Program-made: the position numbers and the translations under genes | Shown: piece by piece, positions 1 to 6,604 of the stretch | Numbering within the stretch: the stretch's first letter is position 1 | Layout of the letters: each line of letters starts with the position of its first letter | The notes under the pieces: model-generated | What the model was told of the DNA's origin: nothing | The model's input: only the letters and a program-made list of their open reading frames with translations | Database searches by the model: none | Assembly (NCBI GenBank): GCA_027080125.1 | Contig: JALWSW010000008.1 | Coordinates: 1 to 9,618 of the forward strand | Source: Campylobacterales bacterium | GTDB lineage: Bacteria > Campylobacterota_A > Desulfurellia > JAADFJ01 | Length of the DNA stretch: 9,618 nt | Direction of reading: 5' to 3'

Positions 1-359
1 TTACCGGTTTCACAGGCGATCAAATACTTTCCTGTGAACCGGCGAAAGAGCTTATAAAACTTCTTGCAGAAGAAACCGCAATAGTTGCAAGAAAAAAAGG
101 GCTTGAGTTTGAGGAATTAAACGATCCGGCGGGCTTTGCCCTAAAGGCACTGGCAGGAGTAAAAGACAATAAAATCTCAATGCTTCAGGATATAGAAGCA
201 GGACGCAGAACCGAGATTGACACATTAAACGGATATATCGTAAAGATCGGAAAACAGCTTGGCGTCGAAACACCGTATAATCGCGCTATTACCCTTGTAA
301 TAAAAGCAATTGAGCAAAAAATATTATGGAATAAGAAAGCCAAGGAGAAAGACAGATGA
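1..359 (+). CDS. Ketopantoate reductase (ApbA/PanE) family protein, C-terminal part, 5' truncated
   Basis: The reading frame is open from base 3 to the TGA at 357-359 and gives the last 118 residues; the start lies left of the window. The segment SMLQDIEAGRRTEID followed by LNG is the hallmark of the C-terminal helical domain of ketopantoate reductases. It keeps the serine (fragment residue 59) and the glutamate of RTEID (residue 71) that bind substrate in the E. coli enzyme. The NADPH-binding domain and the catalytic lysine are upstream and cannot be checked. Family members reduce 2-oxo acids with NAD(P)H: ketopantoate in pantothenate/CoA synthesis, but also other 2-oxo acids, as in enterococcal D-mandelate dehydrogenase. 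Its stop overlaps the next gene's start (ATGA), so it is translationally coupled to a catabolic operon. That makes a 2-oxoacid reductase role as likely as pantothenate synthesis, but this is inference. Confidence 0.85.
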   Translation, partial: TGFTGDQILSCEPAKELIKLLAEETAIVARKKGLEFEELNDPAGFALKALAGVKDNKISMLQDIEAGRRTEIDTLNGYIVKIGKQLGVETPYNRAITLVIKAIEQKILWNKKAKEKDR

Positions 360-1849
360 ATAACGCTTCTTTTGTAGAAAAAAATGCCAGAGTATATGCC
401 GAAAAGCCGGCGATAATAACCAAAAACGGGTATCTTAGCTACTCTGCCTTAAATTCACTTTCCAACAGAATTGCGAACTATCTAATAAAAAACGGTATCA
501 AACCGGGAGATAATGTAGCTATATTTTCAACAAATAATGAACAGTTTTTATACGCCTATTACGGCATACAGAAAATGGGGGGAGTTGCCGTTTCTATAAA
601 TTTTCTTCTCCAGAAAAACGAGGTAAAATATATACTTAACGATTCCCGCGCAAAGCTGATTTTTGCAGAAGAGAGTCTAGCTGAACAACTTCCGGACAAA
701 AGCGAAACCTGTCTTAAGGAGATTATCTGGTTTAATAAATCTAAAAGCGGTATAACCGGGATTCCTGAAAATGATTCTTTTAAATCCATTTATCGTTTGC
801 CTGATGATCCGGCATCAATCATATACACCTCCGGCACAACCGGAGAACCAAAGGGAGTAGTCCTTTCTCACGCAAACATAATAAGCAACAGCTACGCAAC
901 CATCCATCATACAAGGATCTTGCCTGATGACAGACTTATCTGCTTCCTGCCGCTTTTTCATTCATTTGCTCAAAACTTTATTGCCAACAGCACCATAAGC
1001 TGCGGCGCCACTCTCGTTTTGCATAAGAAATATGAGCAAGATGAAGTTCTTTCGCTTGCAAAAGAACATAATGTTACTCGATTTTATGCGGTACCTACAA
1101 TCTATATAAAACTTCTCAATACCCCCGGTTCAATAGATTATCTCAGCTCGCTTACATATTCGTTTTCAGCCGCATCAAGCCTGCCGGTTGAGGTTATCAA
1201 AGAGTGGAAAAAACAGACCGGGCTCACGATGAATGAGGCGTACGGACTGACAGAATCATCTCCGTTTGCAACATACAACCACGAATTCAAACATAAGGTG
1301 GGCTCTGTCGGTACCCCCATCGAAAATGTAGATATAATCATCGCAGATGAGAACGGTAATTCTTTGGAAACCGGCAAAGAGGGTGAGATTTTAATCAAGG
1401 GACCGAATGTGATGCTCGGATACTTCGGCAAACATGAAGAAACGGCGAAAACGCTTAAAAACGGCTGGCTTCATACAGGTGATGTTGGAAAACTGGATGA
1501 CGAGGGGTATTTATATATCGTAGACAGAACAAAGGATATAATAAACTCAGGCGGTGAAAAGATCTCACCGCGGGAAGTGGAAGAAGCGCTGTATCAAAAC
1601 GATTGCGTGCAGGAATGTTCGGTGGTCGGGATGCCTGATAAAATCTATCAGGAGTCGGTATTGGCATACGTTGTGCTCAAAGAGGGAAAAGATATCAGCG
1701 AAGCCGAGCTTATAAAATTTTGTAAGGAGAGAATAGCTCATTTCAAAGCACCAAAGAAAATCAGATTTACAGATGCGCTTCCAAAAAATGCAACGGGAAA
1801 GATTCTGAAAAGAAAATTAAGAGAACAAGCAAAAAAGGAGTTTTCATAA
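356..1849 (+). CDS. AMP-forming acyl-CoA ligase (FadD/4-coumarate-CoA ligase-like)
   Basis: This is a complete 497-residue member of the adenylate-forming superfamily, which activates a carboxylic acid with ATP to an acyl-adenylate and then a CoA thioester. The phosphate-binding loop YTSGTTGEPKG is at residues 157-167, YGLTES at 296-301, the TGD motif at 374-376, the hinge region RTKDIINSGGEKISPREVE from 391, and the C-terminal PKNATGK with the adenylation lysine at residue 482. No signal peptide or membrane segment is visible, so it should be cytosolic. ATG at 356 is preceded by AAGGAG at 342-347 inside the upstream gene, with the junction overlapping by four bases. Substrate cannot be read from the motifs; a 2-hydroxy, aryl or medium-chain fatty acid is possible. 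Its neighbours suggest it supplies the CoA ester used by the dehydratase or the beta-oxidation genes that follow. Family assignment is firm, substrate open. Confidence 0.93.
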   Translation: MNNASFVEKNARVYAEKPAIITKNGYLSYSALNSLSNRIANYLIKNGIKPGDNVAIFSTNNEQFLYAYYGIQKMGGVAVSINFLLQKNEVKYILNDSRAKLIFAEESLAEQLPDKSETCLKEIIWFNKSKSGITGIPENDSFKSIYRLPDDPASIIYTSGTTGEPKGVVLSHANIISNSYATIHHTRILPDDRLICFLPLFHSFAQNFIANSTISCGATLVLHKKYEQDEVLSLAKEHNVTRFYAVPTIYIKLLNTPGSIDYLSSLTYSFSAASSLPVEVIKEWKKQTGLTMNEAYGLTESSPFATYNHEFKHKVGSVGTPIENVDIIIADENGNSLETGKEGEILIKGPNVMLGYFGKHEETAKTLKNGWLHTGDVGKLDDEGYLYIVDRTKDIINSGGEKISPREVEEALYQNDCVQECSVVGMPDKIYQESVLAYVVLKEGKDISEAELIKFCKERIAHFKAPKKIRFTDALPKNATGKILKRKLREQAKKEFS

Positions 1850-1853
1850 AATA

Positions 1854-1860
1854 GGAGGAG
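1854..1860 (+). promoter_or_regulatory. Strong Shine-Dalgarno for the thiolase gene
   Basis: GGAGGAG lies three bases before ATG 1864, within the 14-base gap after the ligase stop. It fixes the thiolase start and shows that this gene has its own ribosome entry site rather than relying on coupling. Confidence 0.8.
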
Positions 1861-1863
1861 ATA

Positions 1864-3030
1864 ATGAGAGATGCATGTGTGATAGCAGGAGGACAATCCA
1901 AGTGGGGCTACAGAGATGCCACGCTTATCGAGCTTTTTCAGGAAGCTGGAAAGGCATGTTTCGATGACAATCCAAATATAAAACCGGCTGATATCGATGG
2001 CATTCTTGTTGCATCGGCAACTTCAGAACGCCTGGGAAGACAAACTCACTTGGCACCGATGGTTGCCGAATATCTCGGTATAAAAACTCGCTCGGTATGC
2101 GCAAGAGCAGAGCTTTTGTGTGGAAGCGGAAGCTCTGCAATAATACTTGCAGCAGGTATGATAAAAAGTGGTATGGCAGAGACCATAATGGTAATCGGAG
2201 GAGAAAAACTGTTTACACCTCAGAGGTGGGAAACATTCTACAGTCAGCTTGGAAGTGTGGATCATGATTGGGACGGAGCCCAAGGCTTGGGATTGCCGCC
2301 CTCGTTGTTTTCAATAATATTTCAGCAACACTCCGATTTATATGGAACGACCGAAGAGCAGTTGGCAATGGTAAGCGTAAAAAACAGAAGAAACGGCTTA
2401 AACAATCCAAAAGGTCAGTTCAGAAAAGAGATAACATTAGAGGAGGCTATGAGCGCAAAACCGGTTGCGGTTCCTTTAAAGCTATACGATTGCTGCCCTG
2501 TTACCGACGGAGCTGCTGCAGTAATCCTGACATCGGATTCAACAGCAAAAGATTTTACCGATAAACCGCTTGTAAAAATTATAGGCACCGCCCAGGCAAC
2601 GGAAAGCAACAGCATATCCAACAGAGGAAGTTGGAGCACCTGGAGCGCTCTGAAAACCGCAGCTTCCACCGCATACTCCAGAGCCGGCATTACCGCCGAT
2701 GATATAGATGTTGCTCAAACACATGATTGTTTTACAATTTCAGAGATAATAGAATATGAGGATCTCGGCTTTTGCGAAAAGGGCGAAGGAGGCAGTTTCG
2801 TCGAAAAAGGATTATCGGATTTCGGAGGCAAGGTTGCCGTCAATACCGATGGCGGATTGTTAAGTTGCGGTCATCCGTTCGGCGGAACCGGAATAAGGCA
2901 GGCAATAGAGATTACAAAACAGCTAAGAGGCGACGCAGCGCATCAGGTAGAAAATGCAAAATACGGGCTTACTCACAACTTGAGCGGCGCAGTGGTTGCG
3001 CATACAATTGTTATATACGGGAGGGATTAG
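1864..3030 (+). CDS. SCP2-type thiolase (acetyl-CoA acetyltransferase-like), partner of DUF35 protein
   Basis: This 388-residue cytosolic protein belongs to the thiolase superfamily, in the SCP2-like branch. Visible active-site elements are the nucleophilic cysteine at residue 86 (ELLCGSGSSA), THDCF at 286-290, SCGHPFGGTG at 334-343 with His337, and THNLSGA at 370-376. The last element matches the HN-type C-terminal motif of SCP2 thiolases; the classical CxG cysteine of FadA/AtoB enzymes is absent. Such enzymes cleave 3-oxoacyl-CoA with CoA, or run in the condensing direction. The stop codon abuts the start of a DUF35 gene. That arrangement recalls two known complexes: the archaeal thiolase/HMG-CoA synthase/DUF35 complex and benzoylsuccinyl-CoA thiolase BbsAB. 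The hydratase and dehydrogenase genes in the same operon argue for thiolysis as the final step of a beta-oxidation-type sequence. The exact acyl chain is unknown. Confidence 0.9.
   Translation: MRDACVIAGGQSKWGYRDATLIELFQEAGKACFDDNPNIKPADIDGILVASATSERLGRQTHLAPMVAEYLGIKTRSVCARAELLCGSGSSAIILAAGMIKSGMAETIMVIGGEKLFTPQRWETFYSQLGSVDHDWDGAQGLGLPPSLFSIIFQQHSDLYGTTEEQLAMVSVKNRRNGLNNPKGQFRKEITLEEAMSAKPVAVPLKLYDCCPVTDGAAAVILTSDSTAKDFTDKPLVKIIGTAQATESNSISNRGSWSTWSALKTAASTAYSRAGITADDIDVAQTHDCFTISEIIEYEDLGFCEKGEGGSFVEKGLSDFGGKVAVNTDGGLLSCGHPFGGTGIRQAIEITKQLRGDAAHQVENAKYGLTHNLSGAVVAHTIVIYGRD
3019..3025 (+). promoter_or_regulatory. Shine-Dalgarno of the DUF35 gene inside the thiolase 3' end
   Basis: GGGAGGG sits five bases before ATG 3031 and overlaps the last thiolase codons. 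With the directly abutting TAG/ATG, this makes tightly coupled, near-equal translation of the two partner proteins likely. Confidence 0.75.
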
Positions 3031-3507
3031 ATGGAAACTCAGTTTAATAGTCTGTATTCGGTTATACTTGATACATACCCGCTGGAGGGTAAACAGCTTA
3101 CGAAGATATGGAAGTTTTTTGAACATCTGAAAGAGGGACGACTAACCACAACAAAATGTGTCAAATGCGGCAAGGTAAGCTATCCGCCGAGAATCTTATG
3201 TCCTGACTGCCTCTCTGAAGAGCTGGAATGGGTCGATCTGCCAACAAAGGGAGTAGTTGAATATTTTACTGAACTGAAGGCAGGAATTCCGGTAGGGTTT
3301 GAAAAACCGTTAATACATGCATACATAAGGCTCTCCGATTCTTTCCACATACTATCAAAAATCGTAGGTGTTAAATCGATAGATGATATTCGCAAGGGCG
3401 ATAAAGTAAAACTCAAAGTGTTCGATGTTCCTTCGATTCCGGCTGAAATCGGAAGAGAAAAGATTAACATAGATCGGGTTTATTTTGCTTTCGAACCGGA
3501 TGATTGA
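3031..3507 (+). CDS. DUF35 zinc-ribbon/OB-fold protein, thiolase accessory subunit
   Basis: This is a 158-residue protein with the usual DUF35 plan. An N-terminal helical stretch (about 20-40) leads to a rubredoxin-like zinc ribbon with two CxxC pairs (Cys43/Cys46 and Cys57/Cys60, the latter in RILCPDC). An OB-fold runs from about 65 to 153, including GVVEYFT and a KGDKVKLKVFD strand. DUF35 proteins have no catalytic residues of their own. In known complexes they bind thiolase-fold enzymes and help hold or channel CoA intermediates: the archaeal HMG-CoA pathway, BbsA with BbsB, and the steroid aldolase partners. Its start directly follows the thiolase stop, so the two almost certainly form one complex. 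Its last codons overlap the next gene by eight bases (ATG 3500). Family assignment is strong; the partner is inferred from position. Confidence 0.9.
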   Translation: METQFNSLYSVILDTYPLEGKQLTKIWKFFEHLKEGRLTTTKCVKCGKVSYPPRILCPDCLSEELEWVDLPTKGVVEYFTELKAGIPVGFEKPLIHAYIRLSDSFHILSKIVGVKSIDDIRKGDKVKLKVFDVPSIPAEIGREKINIDRVYFAFEPDD

Positions 3508-4630
3508 TAACTGCTCGGCAATTTTGGATGAGTTTAGGACTATAAGAAAAACTCCTGAAACCTATCTCAAAAATATCGACAAACCGATTATCGGCTACTT
3601 CGAAACGTATGTCCCGGAAGAAATAATAGCAGCCGCAAACATGCATCCTTTGAGAATCTCTCCTGATAACGCTCCGATTACAATAGGGAACTCAAAGATA
3701 GAAAGCTTTGCCTGTCCGGTATCAATAAATTTCCTTGATCAGCTTCTTTCCGGTAAACTCAGCTTTTTGCAAGGGGTAATCTTTTCGAGATATTGCGATT
3801 CTATGCGGGGCGTAGCTGACATCTGGCAGGAAAACAGAGGCAAGAGCTTTTATCATTTTATCCCCTACCCTACTATAGCAACCTCCGAATCAATAAATTT
3901 CCTCTCCGATGAATTAGAAAAACTTGCTGAACATATCTCCGATTACTTTAATACAAAAATTAGTGAGGAAGCGATAACTGAAGCTATAAGAATTTCAAAT
4001 AAAAAACGTCTTGCCGTTCTCAAATTTTACGATCTTGTTAAAAAAGGAGAGCTTTTGATAAGCTCATCGGACTTCTTTGCGATTGTTTCGCTTGCAACAA
4101 TTATGGATAGCATCGAATACACGGAAAAGCTTGAACGGTTTATTGACCAATACGAACCGGTAAGCAATCAAAACTTCGGCAGTAATATAAAAGTCGCCGT
4201 ATCGGGAATTATGCTCGAATCTATGCAGTTTTTTGAAACTATGGATAAGGTAGGCTTGAGAATGACAGTAGATGACCTTATGTTCGGCTCACGGGCGTTC
4301 AAAGGGCTTATCAGCAAAGAAAAAGCCGGGCTATATCAGGCAATAGCAAAACGCTATCTGAACAAGGTTCCCTGCTCGGTAAAGGGTAATTTAGATCTCA
4401 GAATAGATGAGCTTGTTAATGATTGCAGGGAATCGGGAACAAAAGGCGTGATATTCTATATTGTAACATTCTGTGACTCGGAAGAGGCGGAATATCCCAT
4501 ACTCAAAAAAAGGCTGCTTGAAAAGAAAATACCTGTGATAGCAATTGAAGGAGGTTACAGAATCAGCTCAACCGGACAACTTCTTACACGTCTTGAAGCG
4601 TTTGCAGAGCAGATTGGAGAACGATTATGA
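3500..4630 (+). CDS. 2-hydroxyacyl-CoA dehydratase family subunit (HgdB/BcrC-like), first of pair
   Basis: From ATG 3500 this is 376 residues, typical of one subunit of 2-hydroxyacyl-CoA dehydratases and benzoyl-CoA reductases. These oxygen-sensitive enzymes use a [4Fe-4S] cluster and an electron injected by an ATP-hydrolysing activator to form a ketyl radical. The family segment GYFETYVPEEIIAAANMHPL occupies residues 32-51. Three cysteines fall at the cluster-ligand positions: Cys72 (SFACPVS), Cys99 (RYCDSMRG) and Cys325 (TFCDSEEAEYP). A second conserved block, IPVIAIEGGY, is at 344-353. The frame can also begin at TTG 3485 (five more residues); ATG 3500 is preferred because it gives a compact eight-base overlap with the DUF35 gene. 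Neither start has a good Shine-Dalgarno, so translation probably depends on reinitiation. It overlaps the second subunit by ATGA. Dehydratase is favoured over aryl-CoA reductase from context only. Confidence 0.9.
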   Translation: MIDNCSAILDEFRTIRKTPETYLKNIDKPIIGYFETYVPEEIIAAANMHPLRISPDNAPITIGNSKIESFACPVSINFLDQLLSGKLSFLQGVIFSRYCDSMRGVADIWQENRGKSFYHFIPYPTIATSESINFLSDELEKLAEHISDYFNTKISEEAITEAIRISNKKRLAVLKFYDLVKKGELLISSSDFFAIVSLATIMDSIEYTEKLERFIDQYEPVSNQNFGSNIKVAVSGIMLESMQFFETMDKVGLRMTVDDLMFGSRAFKGLISKEKAGLYQAIAKRYLNKVPCSVKGNLDLRIDELVNDCRESGTKGVIFYIVTFCDSEEAEYPILKKRLLEKKIPVIAIEGGYRISSTGQLLTRLEAFAEQIGERL

Positions 4631-5820
4631 GGCTGGAAGCAACAGGAAATCTTAAAAAACTGATTTCAGGATACTACAGCGACCTGAAAAAATACGCAGA
4701 TTCCGGTAAACCTATTGCATGGGTAAATGTTGGAATTCCGTGTGAAATCTTTTATGCCATGGATATTTTCCCTTTCTATGTTGAAAACTATGGCGCAATG
4801 CTCGGGGCAAGAAAAGAGGCGGTGAAATATTCAAAATTTGCCGAAACCGACGGGGTAAGCAAACATACCTGCTCGTATCTGAGAAGTACATACGGAAGTC
4901 TGCTTTCCAAAGAAGGACCTATCGGCAAGCTGCCTGAACCCACTATCCTGGTTGAGACAAGCAATTCATGCGTAACCGTTCTTTCATGGTGGAGACTTAT
5001 CGAAAAGGCAACCAACGTGCCTTGTTTTCTTTTTGACTCTCCGATGGTCGAATATGAATCAAGCGGTAATCATCTTGCCTATCAGGTATCAGAAACCAAA
5101 CGGATGATTCGATTTCTTGAGGAGAAAACCGGGAAAAGGTTCGATCTGAATCGTCTTAAAGAGGTTGTGAAGATTTCAAACGAAGGAAAACGGCTGTGGC
5201 GAGAAACTATGGAGCTCAGAACCAATCATCCTTCTCCTTTGACCGGAGCAGATCTGTTTACTCATATGTTTCCGATGGTGGCGCTGCGCGGAACGGAACA
5301 ATATCTGGAACATTTGCGGATGCTATATAAGGAAACAAAGGAGCGAATAAAAAGAAAGGAGTTTCCCGTAGCAAAGGAAAAACATCGTTTTTTGTGGGAC
5401 AATCTTCCGATCTGGCATGATCTGAGACTATTTGAAGAGCTTGCAAAAAAGGGAATAAACTTTGTAACCGATACATACACTCAAGCCTGGGGTGATAAAT
5501 TTATGGGCGAGGTATCCCTTGATGATCCGATAAAAGGGCTGGCATACTATACCGGCGGAGGATTTCTAAATGTTCATATCAAAAAACGCCTTGCGGTTCT
5601 GCTTGATATAATAAAACTGTATGATGTTGACGGAGTTGTATTTCATGCCGACAGAAGCTGCAAAAGCTATTCCCTGATTCAGGTTCAGCTCGCAGACCAG
5701 TTGAGGCAAAACGGTATTCCTTCTATTATAATAGAAGCAGACCATAACGATACAAGGGATTATAATAGAGACAGCATAATAGCAAGAATAGAAACACTAT
5801 CAGAAATGGGGGAACGATGA
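4627..5820 (+). CDS. 2-hydroxyacyl-CoA dehydratase family subunit (HgdA/BcrB-like), second of pair
   Basis: This 397-residue protein is a diverged paralog of the upstream subunit and its probable heterodimer partner. It follows the same fold plan, with the N-terminal segment WVNVGIPCEIFYAMDIFPF at 32-50. The candidate cluster cysteines are Cys82 (HTCSYLRS), Cys115 (SNSCVTV) and Cys345 (ADRSCKSYS). The block IPSIIIEADHNDTRDYN at 364-380 is characteristic of the HgdA/BcrB type. Having three cysteines in both subunits matches enzymes that carry one cluster per subunit, such as 2-hydroxyisocaproyl-CoA dehydratase and the BcrBC core of benzoyl-CoA reductase. GGAG at 4616-4619 precedes the start, which overlaps the previous stop (ATGA); its own stop overlaps the hydratase start the same way. 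The ATPase activator (HgdC/HadI or BcrAD type) is not in the window. Substrate is unresolved: 2-hydroxyacyl-CoA, including aryl-lactyl-CoA, fits the context best. Confidence 0.9.
   Translation: MRLEATGNLKKLISGYYSDLKKYADSGKPIAWVNVGIPCEIFYAMDIFPFYVENYGAMLGARKEAVKYSKFAETDGVSKHTCSYLRSTYGSLLSKEGPIGKLPEPTILVETSNSCVTVLSWWRLIEKATNVPCFLFDSPMVEYESSGNHLAYQVSETKRMIRFLEEKTGKRFDLNRLKEVVKISNEGKRLWRETMELRTNHPSPLTGADLFTHMFPMVALRGTEQYLEHLRMLYKETKERIKRKEFPVAKEKHRFLWDNLPIWHDLRLFEELAKKGINFVTDTYTQAWGDKFMGEVSLDDPIKGLAYYTGGGFLNVHIKKRLAVLLDIIKLYDVDGVVFHADRSCKSYSLIQVQLADQLRQNGIPSIIIEADHNDTRDYNRDSIIARIETLSEMGER
5720..5737. repeat. Perfect 18-base palindrome within the second dehydratase-subunit gene
   Basis: CTTCTATTATAATAGAAG equals its own reverse complement over all 18 bases. 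It lies in codons for residues 365-371 (PSIIIEA), about 80 bases before the hydratase start, and contains TATAAT at 5727-5732. The protein motif there is family-conserved, so the palindrome may be a by-product of codon choice. A binding site for a dimeric regulator is possible but unsupported. Confidence 0.5.
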
Positions 5821-6596
5821 GTAACCGGACTTATACAAAGATAGATGGAAATATCGGATATCTTGTTTTAAACAGGACTCCGGCAAACGCAATCAACAGG
5901 CAGTTTGTAGAGGAGATATCAAATCGGTTTGATGATTTAGCAGGTAGCAGCGAAATCGATGTTATCGTTATCTCAAGCGGCCTTCCGAAATTTTTTGCCG
6001 CAGGAGCTGATATCGATATGATACTGAAATTCAGCCAATCCGAATCGGAAGAAACAACCAGATTTTTTCAAAGCAGCTTCAACAAAATAGCTCGATCAAG
6101 AAAGCTGACAATTGCCGCCATAAACGGTTTTGCGCTTGGCGGAGGATTCGAGCTTGCCCTTGCCTGTGACTACAGAATAGCAGCAAACGGAAAATATCTG
6201 TTGGGACTTCCGGAAACAACGCTGGGTATTATACCCGGAGCAGGCGGAACGCAACGGCTTGCTCGCTTGATAGGGGCTCACAATGCGTTTAAGATGATAT
6301 CAGAAGGAGCAAGTGTGCCGCCGGAAAAAGCGCTTGAGCAAGGGATAATAGATGAGCTGAGCAAAACTGAGAATTTTGATGAGTTTGTCAAAGGTTTTGC
6401 AACAAAGATTGCAAAAGGCGCCATAAGGGCAAAGGAATTTGCAAAAAAGGCAATACTATCGGGAATCGAAAAACCGATTGAAGAAGGACTTGAAGAGGAA
6501 CTGAAGGCGTTTTTGGCTGCGTTTGCAACTGAGGACGCCAAAGAAGGACTGAAAAGTTTTTTGGAAAAAAGAAAACCGAATTTTAAAGGAAGATAG
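5817..6596 (+). CDS. Enoyl-CoA hydratase (crotonase family)
   Basis: This is a complete 259-residue crotonase, the usual length for a cytosolic enoyl-CoA hydratase, which adds water to trans-2-enoyl-CoA to give 3-hydroxyacyl-CoA. The first oxyanion-hole segment FAAGADIDM is at 60-68, and the second, NGFALGGGFELALACD, at 103-118. Both catalytic glutamates of true hydratases are present: Glu112 (GGGFELA) and Glu133 (LPETTLG). The substrate-loop motif IIPGAGGTQRLAR is at 138-150. The paired glutamates argue for hydratase rather than isomerase or hydrolase activity, and it is too short for the ring-cleaving 6-oxocyclohexenecarbonyl-CoA hydrolase. GGGGGA at 5808-5813 precedes the start, which overlaps the dehydratase stop. 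Its position suggests it hydrates the enoyl-CoA formed by the dehydratase. Family and reaction are firm; chain specificity is not known. Confidence 0.94.
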   Translation: MSNRTYTKIDGNIGYLVLNRTPANAINRQFVEEISNRFDDLAGSSEIDVIVISSGLPKFFAAGADIDMILKFSQSESEETTRFFQSSFNKIARSRKLTIAAINGFALGGGFELALACDYRIAANGKYLLGLPETTLGIIPGAGGTQRLARLIGAHNAFKMISEGASVPPEKALEQGIIDELSKTENFDEFVKGFATKIAKGAIRAKEFAKKAILSGIEKPIEEGLEEELKAFLAAFATEDAKEGLKSFLEKRKPNFKGR

Positions 6597-6600
6597 GAGG
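6595..6600 (+). promoter_or_regulatory. Shine-Dalgarno for the 3-hydroxyacyl-CoA dehydrogenase gene
   Basis: AGGAGG overlaps the TAG stop of the hydratase and lies four bases before ATG 6605. It fixes the dehydrogenase start and leaves no room for a promoter in the eight-base gap. Confidence 0.8.
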
Positions 6601-6604
6601 AAAG

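Noticed and set aside
1850..1863. Terminator or promoter in an intergenic gap
   Set aside because: All gaps are 8-16 bases and filled by ribosome-binding sites; no stem-loop with a T-run or paired promoter boxes fits in any of them.
2268..3047. Extra plus-strand frames overlapping the thiolase gene (98 and 91 codons)
   Set aside because: They are rich in Arg and Lys with no recognisable domain, and they run out of frame through the thiolase active-site region, so they are shadow frames.
5701..5766. Two TATAAT boxes (5727-5732 and 5761-5766) as an internal promoter for the hydratase gene
   Set aside because: The first has only TTGAGG at 5701-5706, 20 bases upstream, which is too far for a standard sigma-70 spacing. 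The second has no -35-like sequence at the right distance. Both lie in A+T-rich coding DNA.
3485..5820. Dehydratase pair as a complete benzoyl-CoA reductase system
   Set aside because: No BcrA/BcrD-type ATPase subunits, dienoyl-CoA hydratase or ring hydrolase are present, and the 259-residue crotonase is a normal hydratase. The reaction type stays open, but a full benzoyl-CoA degradation set is not supported here.
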